Of a DNA stretch of 64,000 nucleotides, positions 38,828 through 46,743 are shown one piece after another. Within the stretch, counting starts at the first letter, position 1, and every line of letters begins with the position of its first letter. Below the pieces are notes generated by a model. The model had not been told where the DNA came from and did no database searches. It saw only the letters and a program-made list of their open reading frames with translations. A program made the position numbers and the translations under genes. The DNA is from Streptomyces canus (GTDB lineage: Bacteria > Actinomycetota > Actinomycetes > Streptomycetales > Streptomycetaceae): NCBI RefSeq assembly GCF_030816965.1, contig NZ_JAUSYQ010000002.1, positions 6,004,001 through 6,068,000 of the forward strand, read 5' to 3'.

Positions 38828-40030
38828 GTGATCCATCCGGTAGCAGTCATCGGCGCCGGGCCATTCGGCCTGTCGACCGCCGCCCATCTGCGGGCGCGTG
38901 GCATACCCGTGCGCGTCTTCGGCGATCCCATGGTCAGCTGGCGCGACCACATGCCCGCGGGCATGCTCCTCAAGTCGACCCCGGCCGCCTCCAACCTCGA
39001 CGCGCCCCAGCACGGGCACACCCTCGTCGACTACTGCGACGCGGCGGGGATCCCCCGGCTGGTGACGGACGAGGACATCGTCCCCGTGGAGACCTTCATC
39101 GCCTACGGCCGGTGGTTCCAGCAGAAGCTGGTGCCCGAGCTGGAGCAGGTGCGGGTGGTGTCCGTGGACCGGAGCGAGCAGGGGGGTTTCCAGCTCAAGC
39201 TCGACTCGGGGGAGTCGTTCACCGCGCGGGCGGTCGTCGTCGCCACCGGTCTGTCGGGGTTCTCCCACCTGCCCCCGGAGCTGGCCGCCGCCGCACCCGA
39301 CGGACCCGCCCCGACCGGCCCGGTCTCCCACAGCTCCCAGCACCACGACCTCACCCGCTACTCCGGCAAGGAGCTGATCGTCGTCGGCGCCGGCCAGTCG
39401 GCGCTGGAGACGGCCGCCCTGGCGGCGGAGGCGGGCGCGCAGGTCAGGGTGGTCGCCCGCGGCCGCGGCAGCGTGGCCTTCGGCGCACCGCCGTGGAAGC
39501 AGCCCAGGCTGCGCCCCGAGTCGCCCTTCGGCCGGGCCTGGTCGCTGTGGGCCCTGACCTACTACCCGCACCCCTACCGCCACCTCCCGGCCGGCACCCG
39601 CCACTTCCTGGTCCGACGGGTCCTCGGCCCGCTCGGCGCGTGGTGGCTGCGCGACCGCTTCGAGGGGAAGGTGCGGGTCACCGAGGTGGAGCGCATCCTC
39701 AAGGCGGACACGTCGCAGGGGCACCCGAGCCTGGAGGTCCTCACCAGCACCGGGACCATGGACCGCCTCGCCGCCGACCACGTCATCGCGGCCACCGGCT
39801 ACCGCGTCGACCTCGCCGCGATGGACTTCCTCGGCCATGAACTGCGCACCGCCCTCGCCGTCAGCCGGGGCACGCCCAGGCTCGGCGCCGGATACGTCTC
39901 CTCCGTACCTGGCCTGTACTTCACCGGCCTGCCGGCGGCGGCGTCCTACGGCCCGGTGATGCGCTTCGTGTGCGGCACGGAATTCGCCTCCCCGAGGCTC
40001 GCCCGCCACCTGGCGGCGGCCCACGGCTAG
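38828..40030 (+). CDS. FAD-dependent NAD(P)-binding oxidoreductase (flavin monooxygenase-like)
   Basis: 400 residues from GTG. Two dinucleotide motifs: VAVIGAGPFGLSTAAHL for FAD (4-20) and LIVVGAGQSALETAALAAEAG for NADPH near 180, with LATG-like VVVATGLSGFSHLP between and IAATGYRVDL near the C-terminus. This is the arrangement of class B monooxygenases and N-hydroxylases, but the FxGxxxHxxxY/F fingerprint of FMOs is not seen (it has VSHSSQHHDLTRYSGKE, a close variant). Probably works with the ATP-grasp enzyme on a common substrate. Its 3' end converges on a lipoprotein gene across a long inverted repeat. Confidence 0.82.
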   Translation: MIHPVAVIGAGPFGLSTAAHLRARGIPVRVFGDPMVSWRDHMPAGMLLKSTPAASNLDAPQHGHTLVDYCDAAGIPRLVTDEDIVPVETFIAYGRWFQQKLVPELEQVRVVSVDRSEQGGFQLKLDSGESFTARAVVVATGLSGFSHLPPELAAAAPDGPAPTGPVSHSSQHHDLTRYSGKELIVVGAGQSALETAALAAEAGAQVRVVARGRGSVAFGAPPWKQPRLRPESPFGRAWSLWALTYYPHPYRHLPAGTRHFLVRRVLGPLGAWWLRDRFEGKVRVTEVERILKADTSQGHPSLEVLTSTGTMDRLAADHVIAATGYRVDLAAMDFLGHELRTALAVSRGTPRLGAGYVSSVPGLYFTGLPAAASYGPVMRFVCGTEFASPRLARHLAAAHG

Positions 40031-40043
40031 TGCCCGGCAGGCA

Positions 40044-40114
40044 ACGTTCGCCCCGTCGCGACGCCCGGCACGCCGAGAGCACTCACCGGACGCCGCTTCT
40101 TGACGGGCGAACGT
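40044..40114. terminator. Long-loop inverted repeat between convergent genes
   Basis: Arms ACGTTCGCCCCGTC (40044-40057) and GACGGGCGAACGT (40102-40114) pair over 13 bp with one bulged C, separated by 44 bases. Placement between the convergent FAD oxidoreductase and lipoprotein genes fits bidirectional termination. Confidence 0.5.
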
Positions 40115-40139
40115 CACCTGCGGCGGCCCACGGCCGGCC

Positions 40140-40544
40140 TCACGACGTGCAGACGTCCTTCAGCCGGTCGGCCGCCGCGTCGATCTTGCCGGAGTCCGGG
40201 TGGGTGTCTCCGTCGAGGATGGACTTGTTGTAGTCCTCGATCGCCTTGTCGAGGTCCTTGACGGCCTTGTCGACCTTGCTGTCGGCCGCGTCGCCCCGGG
40301 CCTTGTTGATCTCGTCGACGTTCTTGTCGATCGTGGCGATGGATTCGTCGGTCTTCGAGGGGTCTGTCACCGCGTCCCAGCCGGCCTCGTGGATGGCCTT
40401 GACGCTGTCGGCGATCGTGTCGGCGTTCGACACGCAGTCCAGGGAGTTGTCCACGTCGTGGGGGTCACAGCCGGTGGCGAGGACGGCGGTGAGGGCGACG
40501 GCGGTCAGGGCGGTGACGATGGAGAGGCTGCTGCGAGGGCGCAT
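40140..40544 (-). CDS. Small secreted lipoprotein, function unknown
   Basis: 134 residues from ATG 40544. Signal peptide with lipobox LATGCD (Cys26), preceded by MRPRSS. The mature part is helical and highly charged (TIDKNVDEINKARGDAADSK, VDKAVKDLDKAIEDYNKS), with two further cysteines (CVSNADT and near-terminal DVCTS) that could form a disulfide. No enzyme motif. A longer start at 40589 lacks a signal-like N-terminus. It follows the GH53 region only by 120 bp, but no functional link is evident. Confidence 0.8.
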   Translation of the reverse strand: MRPRSSLSIVTALTAVALTAVLATGCDPHDVDNSLDCVSNADTIADSVKAIHEAGWDAVTDPSKTDESIATIDKNVDEINKARGDAADSKVDKAVKDLDKAIEDYNKSILDGDTHPDSGKIDAAADRLKDVCTS

Positions 40545-40668
40545 GGCTGTGGCCAACCGTTTCTCGGGACGGGATTCGATGCCCTCCACGATTCCGTCGC
40601 CCGGCCGCGGCCACGAGGGAGCTGCCCGGTGTATGCCCGGTGTAGCCCACTACACCGGGCGGCCCGTC

Positions 40669-41817
40669 CTACGACCGATAACGCCCCAGCGTCCGCAGCC
40701 CCGGCAGCGCCCTGTCCTGGAAGTCGAACAGCGCCAGGTTCTCCCACGCGTTGCCCGAGGACGGGTCCGCCGGGTCCCAGCCGCTGCCGGCGCGGTAGGT
40801 CCACAGGCCCTCCCAGTAGCAGTAGCCGAGCCCCTGCCCGTCCGGCACACCGGCCGCCAGGTCGGCCACCGCGCGCAGCCAGGCGGCCTGGCCCTCGGGC
40901 GTGGCCGGGAAGCCCTCGGTCAGCTGTGAGGGGTCGTTCAGGATGTCGTTGACGTCGTCCTCGCTCTCCAGCGTGAACGGGTACGCCGTCTCGGCTATCA
41001 CGCACGGCTTGCCGTAACGCGCGGTGATGTCCGCCATGTTGGCGGCCGCGTTCGCGATCGGGCCGTGCCAGAACGGGTAGTAGGAGAGCCCTATGACGTC
41101 GAAGTCGACGCCGTACGCCACCATGTTGTCGAACCACCAGCGGTACAGCCCGTTGTCGCCGCCGTTCGCCAGGTGCAGGATCGTCCGGACGCGCGGGGTG
41201 GTGTCCTTGGCCGCGCTCAGGCCCGCCTTGAGGAAGGCGGTCATGGTGTCGAAGTGCTCCCAGTTGCCCTCGGGCCAGATGAGCCCGCCGTTCAACTCGT
41301 TGCCGATCTGCACGAGTTGAGCAGGCGTGCCCTGCCGCTTCAGCGCTCCCAGGACGTCGGCCGTGTGGTCGTACACCGCGCGTGTCAGACCCGCCACGTC
41401 CAGGTCCGCCCAGGCGGCCGGCTTGGTCTGGTGGGCGGGGTCGGCCCAGCTGTCGGAGTAGTGGAAGTCGATCCAGATGCCGACCCCGGCCCGCTTGAGG
41501 CGCCGGGCCAGCGGCAGGATGTGCGCCTTGTTGTTGTAGCCGTCGGCCGGGTTCACCCACACCTTGAGCCGGGCGTGGGTGACACCGGCCTGGGCCATGA
41601 GGCGGATCGGGTCCTCGCGGCGGCCGTCGGCCGTGCGGTACACCGCCCCGTGGTCCTCGTTCTTCGGCAGCGAGGAGATGTCGATGCCCCGGATCTCCAG
41701 GCAACGGCCGCCGGAAGCGCCGGAAACGACCGGAGCGGCCACGGCCTGGGTCGCCCCCAGCACCGGTGCGGCCAGCGTGGCGGCTCCGGCAGCGGCGAGA
41801 ACACTGCGTCTGCGCAT
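40669..41817 (-). CDS. Secreted arabinogalactan endo-beta-1,4-galactanase (GH53)
   Basis: 382 residues. Signal MRRRSVLAAAGAATLAAP with an RRRS start (Tat-like) and cleavage after AVAA. The GH53 barrel has RGIDISSLPKNEDHGAVY, ARLKVWVNPADGYN, GIWIDFHYSDSWADP, the acid/base Glu174 in QIGNELNGG and the nucleophile Glu276 in VIAETAYPF. It cuts beta-1,4-galactan side chains of pectin to galacto-oligosaccharides. No carbohydrate-binding module is present. Divergent from a sugar ABC transporter with shared LacI-type operators, so expression should follow galacto-oligosaccharide supply. Confidence 0.94.
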   Translation of the reverse strand: MRRRSVLAAAGAATLAAPVLGATQAVAAPVVSGASGGRCLEIRGIDISSLPKNEDHGAVYRTADGRREDPIRLMAQAGVTHARLKVWVNPADGYNNKAHILPLARRLKRAGVGIWIDFHYSDSWADPAHQTKPAAWADLDVAGLTRAVYDHTADVLGALKRQGTPAQLVQIGNELNGGLIWPEGNWEHFDTMTAFLKAGLSAAKDTTPRVRTILHLANGGDNGLYRWWFDNMVAYGVDFDVIGLSYYPFWHGPIANAAANMADITARYGKPCVIAETAYPFTLESEDDVNDILNDPSQLTEGFPATPEGQAAWLRAVADLAAGVPDGQGLGYCYWEGLWTYRAGSGWDPADPSSGNAWENLALFDFQDRALPGLRTLGRYRS

Positions 41818-41947
41818 GTCAAAGGGTCCTTTCGGGGACGTTCGCGGGGTACCGGCTCTGCGGTGACTTCGGCGGCCGGGACAAGGCCGGGAAAACGGGG
41901 TGAGGGGAGCCGGCGAAACGCCGGACGACCAAGAAAACCCTCATTTT

Positions 41948-41963
41948 CTGTGATCGTGCACAG
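41948..41963. promoter_or_regulatory. LacI-type operator O1 (GH53 side)
   Basis: CTGTGATCGTGCACAG, a CTGTG-N6-CACAG palindrome, 130 bp upstream of the GH53 gene. It is the exact reverse complement of the second operator at 42047-42062. Confidence 0.8.
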
Positions 41964-42019
41964 CGCCCCTCACCCCTGTCATCGGCGAGCAACAAGTAGG
42001 TAACCCCACGCCCCCTCCA

Positions 42020-42048
42020 TTGACAAGGGCCCGAAACAATTCTCTACT
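42020..42048 (+). promoter_or_regulatory. Promoter of the galacto-oligosaccharide transporter
   Basis: Perfect -35 TTGACA (42020-42025), 17-bp spacer and -10 TCTACT (42043-42048). The second operator begins inside the -10, so repressor binding would exclude RNA polymerase. Confidence 0.7.
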
Positions 42049-42062
42049 GTGCACGATCACAG
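42047..42062. promoter_or_regulatory. LacI-type operator O2 (transporter side)
   Basis: CTGTGCACGATCACAG overlaps the transporter -10. The centre-to-centre distance to O1 is 99 bp, close to nine or nine and a half helical turns, compatible with a DNA loop. Confidence 0.82.
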
Positions 42063-42180
42063 AGCCGCGCGGCCCTCGCGCACTGCCTCTCGGTCACGTC
42101 CGCAGAACCTCCCCCCACGGCGGTTGCCGCGAACGCGCGACGTCCCGAGACCGGCTGGTTCCAAGTCAGGGGAGATGAAG

Positions 42181-43512
42181 ATGTCGATCAACCGCCGCCA
42201 GATCAGCAGGCGCAGCATCCTTGCCGGGGCCACAGCCCTCGGCCTCACGAGCACCCTCGCCGCCTGCGGCGGTTCCGACGACCAGGACTCCGGCGGGAGC
42301 AGCGGACCGGTCAAGCTGACCTACTGGTCCTGGGCTCCGAACATGGAGAAGGTCGCCGCGATCTGGAACAAGAAGAACCCGGACATCACGGTGACCGTGT
42401 CCAAGCAGGCCAGCGGTGGCGAGATCGTCTCCAAGCTGATCACCGCGAAGAAGGCCGGCAACGCCCCCGACCTCATCCAGGTCGAGTACCAGTCCCTGCC
42501 GACCCTGGTCTCCAACGACGTCCTGGCCGACATCACCAAGTACGCGGGCAGCACCAAGTCCGAGTTCGCCGAGGGCCTTTGGGGCATGGTCACCCTCGGC
42601 ACGGACGCGCTCTACGCGATCCCGCAGGACGCCGGGCCGCTGATGTTCTACTACCGCGAGGACCTCTTCAAGAAGCACGGACTCAGCGTCCCGAAGACCT
42701 GGACGGAGTTCGCCGAGACCGCCCGCGCCGCCAAGAAGGCCGTCCCGGACGCCTACTTGACCACGTTCTCCTCCAACGACCCCGGTCTGTTCGCGGGCCT
42801 CGCCCAGCAGGCCGGCGGCAAGTGGTGGACCGTCGACTCGGCCGGCAAGTGGACCGTCGGCATCGACGACGCCGCCACCAAGCAGGTCGCCGAGTTCTGG
42901 GGCGGCCTGGTGCAGGAGGGCGTCATCGACAACCAGCCGATGTACACCCCGGCCTGGAACAACGCCCTCAACAAGGGCACCCACCTCGCCTGGGTCTCCG
43001 CCGTCTGGGCGCCCGGTGTGCTGGTCTCCTCCGCCCCCGACACCAAGGGCAAGTGGCGCATGGCCCCGCTGCCGCAGTGGAAGTCCGGCGAGAACGTCAC
43101 CGGGAGCTGGGGCGGTTCCTCCACCGGTGTCTCCACCGACTCCAAGCACGCCGAGGCCGCCGCCAAGTTCGCCACCTGGCTGAACACCGACCCGGAGGCG
43201 CTGGCCGCCCTGGTCAAGGAGGTCGCGATCTACCCGGCCGCCACGAAGGGCCAGTCCGGGAACGTCCTCACCACGCCGGAGTTCTTCTCCAACCAGGCGG
43301 ACTTCTACACGACGGCCGGCGAGATCGCCGCGACCACCGCCGCCGCGGCCTGGGGCCCCAACGTCAACACGGCCTACACCACCTTCCAGGACGCGTTCGG
43401 CAAGGCCACCAAGGCGAAGAAGGAGTCCCAGTTCGACTCCGCCCTTGCCACCGTGCAGTCGAAGACCTTCGGCGACATGAAGAAGCAGGGCTTCGAGGTG
43501 ACCGAGGCATGA
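42181..43512 (+). CDS. Sugar ABC transporter substrate-binding lipoprotein (CUT1)
   Basis: 443 residues. The start ATG 42181 is set by AGGGGAG six bases upstream; ATG 42175 would touch it. An N-terminal RRQISRRSILAGATALG leader with lipobox LAACGG (Cys29) suggests a Tat-exported lipoprotein. The mature part is a family 1 solute-binding protein (LTYWSWAPNMEKVAAIWNKK, DLIQVEYQSLP, YAIPQDAGPLMFYYREDLFKKHGL). Expected ligand galacto-oligosaccharides, from the divergent endogalactanase. The next gene overlaps by four bases. Confidence 0.93.
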   Translation: MSINRRQISRRSILAGATALGLTSTLAACGGSDDQDSGGSSGPVKLTYWSWAPNMEKVAAIWNKKNPDITVTVSKQASGGEIVSKLITAKKAGNAPDLIQVEYQSLPTLVSNDVLADITKYAGSTKSEFAEGLWGMVTLGTDALYAIPQDAGPLMFYYREDLFKKHGLSVPKTWTEFAETARAAKKAVPDAYLTTFSSNDPGLFAGLAQQAGGKWWTVDSAGKWTVGIDDAATKQVAEFWGGLVQEGVIDNQPMYTPAWNNALNKGTHLAWVSAVWAPGVLVSSAPDTKGKWRMAPLPQWKSGENVTGSWGGSSTGVSTDSKHAEAAAKFATWLNTDPEALAALVKEVAIYPAATKGQSGNVLTTPEFFSNQADFYTTAGEIAATTAAAAWGPNVNTAYTTFQDAFGKATKAKKESQFDSALATVQSKTFGDMKKQGFEVTEA

Positions 43513-44510
43513 CCAGCGCTCCGCTCAAGGGCTCCGACCTCACCGAGGTCGGGCCCTTGGCGGACGGCACCGGCACCGCCCAGTCCGTCCGCCCCAGCCG
43601 CCCCCGCCGCCGTGGTCGCGGTCGCAGCGCACCGTACTGGTTCCTGGTGCCCACCCTGACCCTCTTCGCCGCCTTCACCGTGGTGCCCATCGGGTACGCG
43701 ATCTGGCTGAGCCTGCACAAGGTCCAGGTGAAGGGCATCGGCCTCGGCAAGGGCGCCCGCTCACAGGTCTGGAACGGCATCGGCAACTACACCGACGTCC
43801 TCAAGGACTCCGAGTTCGGCCACAGCGTGCTGCGCGCCTTCGGCTACGGCCTCATCGTCATCCCGACCATGCTCGGCCTCGCGCTGCTGTTCGCGCTGAT
43901 GCTGGACACCCCGAAGGCGCGCAGCGCGCCCTTCGCCCGGCTGATGATCTTCCTGCCCTACGCGGTGCCGGGCATCATCGCCGCCCTGATGTGGGGCTTC
44001 CTCTACCTGCCGGACGTCAGCCCCTTCTACTACCTGCTCGACAAGTTCGGCCTCCCGCAGCCCGACCTGTTCGACGGCGGCAACCTCTACCTCTCCTTCG
44101 CGAACATCGCGGTCTGGGGCGGCACCGGTTTCAACATGATCGTCATCTACACCGCTCTGCGGGCGATCCCGCCGGACATCTACGAGGCGGCCAGGATCGA
44201 CGGCGCGTCCAACCTCAACATCGCCCTGAGGATCAAGATCCCGATCGTGATGCCCTCCCTGGTGCTCACCTTCTTCTTCTCGGTGATCGCCACCCTCCAG
44301 GTCTTCACCGAGCCGATGGCCCTCAAGCCCCTGACCAACGGTCTGCCCAGCTCGTGGAGTCCCTTGATGGCCATCTACGACAAGGCCTTCCTGCAGTCCG
44401 ACATCTACGGCGCCTCCGCCACCGCGGTCGTCCTGGCCCTGGCCACGTTCGTCCTCTCCTTCACCCTGCTGCGCATCTCCGACCGCTACACCCGGGAGGA
44501 CCGGGCATGA
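43509..44510 (+). CDS. Sugar ABC transporter permease 1 (MalF-like)
   Basis: 333 residues with six helices after a basic cytoplasmic N-terminus (RPSRPRRRGRGRS). The EAA loop EAARIDGASNLNIALRIKIPIVMPSL is canonical for CUT1 importers. It pairs with the next permease, both overlapping by ATGA. No ATP-binding gene exists in the locus, which fits use of the shared ATPase MsiK known in streptomycetes for several sugar importers. Confidence 0.94.
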   Translation: MTSAPLKGSDLTEVGPLADGTGTAQSVRPSRPRRRGRGRSAPYWFLVPTLTLFAAFTVVPIGYAIWLSLHKVQVKGIGLGKGARSQVWNGIGNYTDVLKDSEFGHSVLRAFGYGLIVIPTMLGLALLFALMLDTPKARSAPFARLMIFLPYAVPGIIAALMWGFLYLPDVSPFYYLLDKFGLPQPDLFDGGNLYLSFANIAVWGGTGFNMIVIYTALRAIPPDIYEAARIDGASNLNIALRIKIPIVMPSLVLTFFFSVIATLQVFTEPMALKPLTNGLPSSWSPLMAIYDKAFLQSDIYGASATAVVLALATFVLSFTLLRISDRYTREDRA

Positions 44511-45385
44511 CCCCCCTCACCCTCACCGCCGACACCACCGGCAGGGCCGCCAAAGCACGGCGTACGGCCTGGGTGCCGACGCTCGTGCTGCTCCTCGGCG
44601 CCCTGTACTGCCTGATCCCCATCGCCTGGGTGGTCATCGCGGCGACCAAGGACCGGTCGGAGCTCTTCTCCACCTTCACCTTCGCTCCCGGCAGCGGCTT
44701 CCTCCAGAACCTGAGCGACCTGACGGACTACCGCGACGGCATCTTCTGGAAGTGGATGGCCAACTCGGCTTTCTACGCCGGTTTCGGCGCCCTGCTCTCG
44801 GCCGCGGTCTCCGCCGCCGGCGGCTACGCGCTCGGCCGGTTCGCCTTCCGGGGCCGTGAGGCCATCTTCAAGATGATCCTGGCCGGCGTCCTGGTGCCGT
44901 CCATCGTGCTCGCCGTACCGCAGTACCTGCTGCTGTCGAAGCTGGGCATGGCCGACTCGTACTGGTCGATGCTGCTGCCGTCGATCCTCTCGCCGTACGG
45001 CGTCTACCTGGTCCGCATCTACGCGGCCGCCTCGGTGCCCGCCGAGCTGATGGAGGCGGCCCGCATGGACGGCGCGAGCGAGTGGAGGATCTTCTCGCGG
45101 ATCGCCGTACCGATGATGATGCCGGGCCTGATCACGGTGTTCCTCTTCCAGTTCGTCGGCATCTGGAACAACTTCCTGCTGCCCTACGTGATGCTCGCCG
45201 ACGACGAGAAGTTCCCGATCACCCTCGGCCTCTACACGCTGCTCGCGCAGGGCGCCTCGCAGCCGGCGCTCTACACCCTGGTCATCACCGGCTGTCTGCT
45301 CGCGATCCTCCCGCTGATCGGGCTCTTCCTGGTGATCCAGCGGTTCTGGTCCCTGGACCTGCTCAGCGGCTCGGTCAAGGCCTGA
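44507..45385 (+). CDS. Sugar ABC transporter permease 2 (MalG-like)
   Basis: 292 residues, six helices. EAA loop ELMEAARMDGASEWRIFSRIAVPMMMPGL. The C-terminal segment IQRFWSLDLLSGSVKA resembles the MalG-type end near the ATPase docking face. ATG overlaps the stop of permease 1. The LacI gene begins 31 bp later and is probably cotranscribed, giving autoregulation. Confidence 0.94.
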   Translation: MTPLTLTADTTGRAAKARRTAWVPTLVLLLGALYCLIPIAWVVIAATKDRSELFSTFTFAPGSGFLQNLSDLTDYRDGIFWKWMANSAFYAGFGALLSAAVSAAGGYALGRFAFRGREAIFKMILAGVLVPSIVLAVPQYLLLSKLGMADSYWSMLLPSILSPYGVYLVRIYAAASVPAELMEAARMDGASEWRIFSRIAVPMMMPGLITVFLFQFVGIWNNFLLPYVMLADDEKFPITLGLYTLLAQGASQPALYTLVITGCLLAILPLIGLFLVIQRFWSLDLLSGSVKA

Positions 45386-45416
45386 GGCCCCGGACCCACC
45401 TTCACGAACGAGGAAC

Positions 45417-46445
45417 ATGACCACCAGCGCGAACGGACGCCGAAGGCCCCCGACCATCCACGACGTGGCCCGGGAGGCGGGCGTCTCGCGGGGCACCGTC
45501 TCCCGCTTCCTGAACGGCGGCCACTACGTCTCGCCCGCCGCCCGGCGGGCCGTGGAGGCCGCCATCAGGAAGACCGGTTACGTGGTCAACCGGCATGCGC
45601 GCAGCCTCAGTACCGGCCGGTCGGACTCGGTGGCGTTCCTGCTGACGGAGCCCCAGGAGAAGTTCTTCGAGGATCCCAACTTCAACGTCCTGCTGCGGGG
45701 TTGCACCGAGCGGCTCGCCCAGCACGACATCCCGCTGCTGCTGATGCTGGCCGAGAGCGACGACGACCGGCGCCGGCTGACCCGGTACATCACGTCGGGT
45801 CACGTCGACGGCGTGCTGCTGCTCTCCAACCACAGCGGCGACCCGGTCGCCGCCGAACTCCACGACGCGGGGATCCCGTTGGTGGTCTGCGGCAAGCCGA
45901 TAGGGCTCGGTTCCAAGGTGAGTTACGTGGCGGCCGCCGACCGCGAGGGCGCGCAGGAGATGGTCCGCCATCTGCTCACCGGGGGCCGGCGCCGCGTCGG
46001 CATGGTCACCGGGCCGCTGGACATGCCGGGCGGCCCCGACCGGCTGGCCGGCTACCGGGACGTGCTCGCCGAGGCGGGCCTGCCCTACGACCCGGCGCTC
46101 GTGGTCGAGGGCGACTTCCGGCGCAGCGGCGGCGAACGGGCGGCCCGCCGCCTGCTGGCCCAGGCCCCCGACATGGACGCCGTCTTCGTCGCCTCCGACC
46201 TCATGGCCCTGGGTGTCGTCAACGTCCTTCAGCAGTCCGGTCGTTCGGTGCCCGGTGACATCACCGTCGGCGGCTTCGACGACTCACCCGCGGCCACCGC
46301 CATCACCCCCGCCCTCACCACCATGCGCCAGCCCTTCGACCGCATCAGCGCCGAGATGGTCCGGATGCTCCTCGCCCAGATCGCCGGCGAGGACACGGCC
46401 GGGGTGATCCTCCCGACGGAACTGGTGGTCCGGGACTCGGCGTAG
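45417..46445 (+). CDS. LacI family transcriptional regulator of the galactan locus
   Basis: 342 residues. Helix-turn-helix PTIHDVAREAGVSRGTVSRFLNG at 11-33 and the hinge region YVVNRHARSLSTGRS, followed by a periplasmic-binding-like effector domain (SVAFLLTEPQEKFFEDPNFNVLL, DGVLLLSNHSGDP, VFVASDLMALGVVNVL, ITVGGFDDSPAATAITPALTTMRQP). It most likely binds the two CTGTG-N6-CACAG operators upstream of the binding protein and GH53 genes and is released by galacto-oligosaccharide. Shine-Dalgarno GAGGA seven bases before ATG. Confidence 0.93.
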   Translation: MTTSANGRRRPPTIHDVAREAGVSRGTVSRFLNGGHYVSPAARRAVEAAIRKTGYVVNRHARSLSTGRSDSVAFLLTEPQEKFFEDPNFNVLLRGCTERLAQHDIPLLLMLAESDDDRRRLTRYITSGHVDGVLLLSNHSGDPVAAELHDAGIPLVVCGKPIGLGSKVSYVAAADREGAQEMVRHLLTGGRRRVGMVTGPLDMPGGPDRLAGYRDVLAEAGLPYDPALVVEGDFRRSGGERAARRLLAQAPDMDAVFVASDLMALGVVNVLQQSGRSVPGDITVGGFDDSPAATAITPALTTMRQPFDRISAEMVRMLLAQIAGEDTAGVILPTELVVRDSA

Positions 46446-46463
46446 GCGCTCCGCTGGAGGCGC
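46446..46463 (+). terminator. Short bulged hairpin after lacI-type gene
   Basis: GCGCTCC and GGAG-G-CGC pair over seven bases with one bulge, directly after the stop. Weak; the rest of the 298-bp gap to 46744 shows nothing else recognisable apart from the -10 described next. Confidence 0.35.
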
Positions 46464-46731
46464 GGTGTGATGGGCGAGGCGCACGACGCAGGTGGGGGCA
46501 CGGCGACGCGGCGCACGCCGGCCTGGCCGTTGCGCACCGCTTCCCGTCCAGCCGCCGCGTCAACAGGGCGGAGCCGCACGGGACATGCCCCCGCCCGATC
46601 GTGCCCGGCCTCATGACGCATGCCGGCGGACCGTCCCGCGCTGCCGTACCCCCGGGAACCGGAACTGCGGTCAACGGATGTGAAAGCAGCAGCCGTCCGG
46701 TTCGCGTCGAGTCGCAGGGGCCAACCATCCG

Positions 46732-46737
46732 TATTCT
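46732..46737 (+). promoter_or_regulatory. -10 element of a probably leaderless mRNA
   Basis: TATTCT ends seven bases before ATG 46744, so the transcript would begin at or next to the start codon. No Shine-Dalgarno is visible, supporting a leaderless message. The -35 is not clear. Confidence 0.5.
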
Positions 46738-46743
46738 CTGATC

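Larger units (their letters stand above)
41818..42180. other. Divergent control region of the galactan locus
   Basis: 363 bp between the GH53 start and the binding-protein start. It holds two operators in opposite orientation, a near-consensus promoter for the transporter, and the Shine-Dalgarno AGGGGAG (42168-42174). No gene was found in it. Confidence 0.75.

Noticed and set aside
46446..46743. Small gene in the gap before the HAD phosphatase
   Set aside because: Frames here lack ribosome sites, conserved features and normal codon bias.
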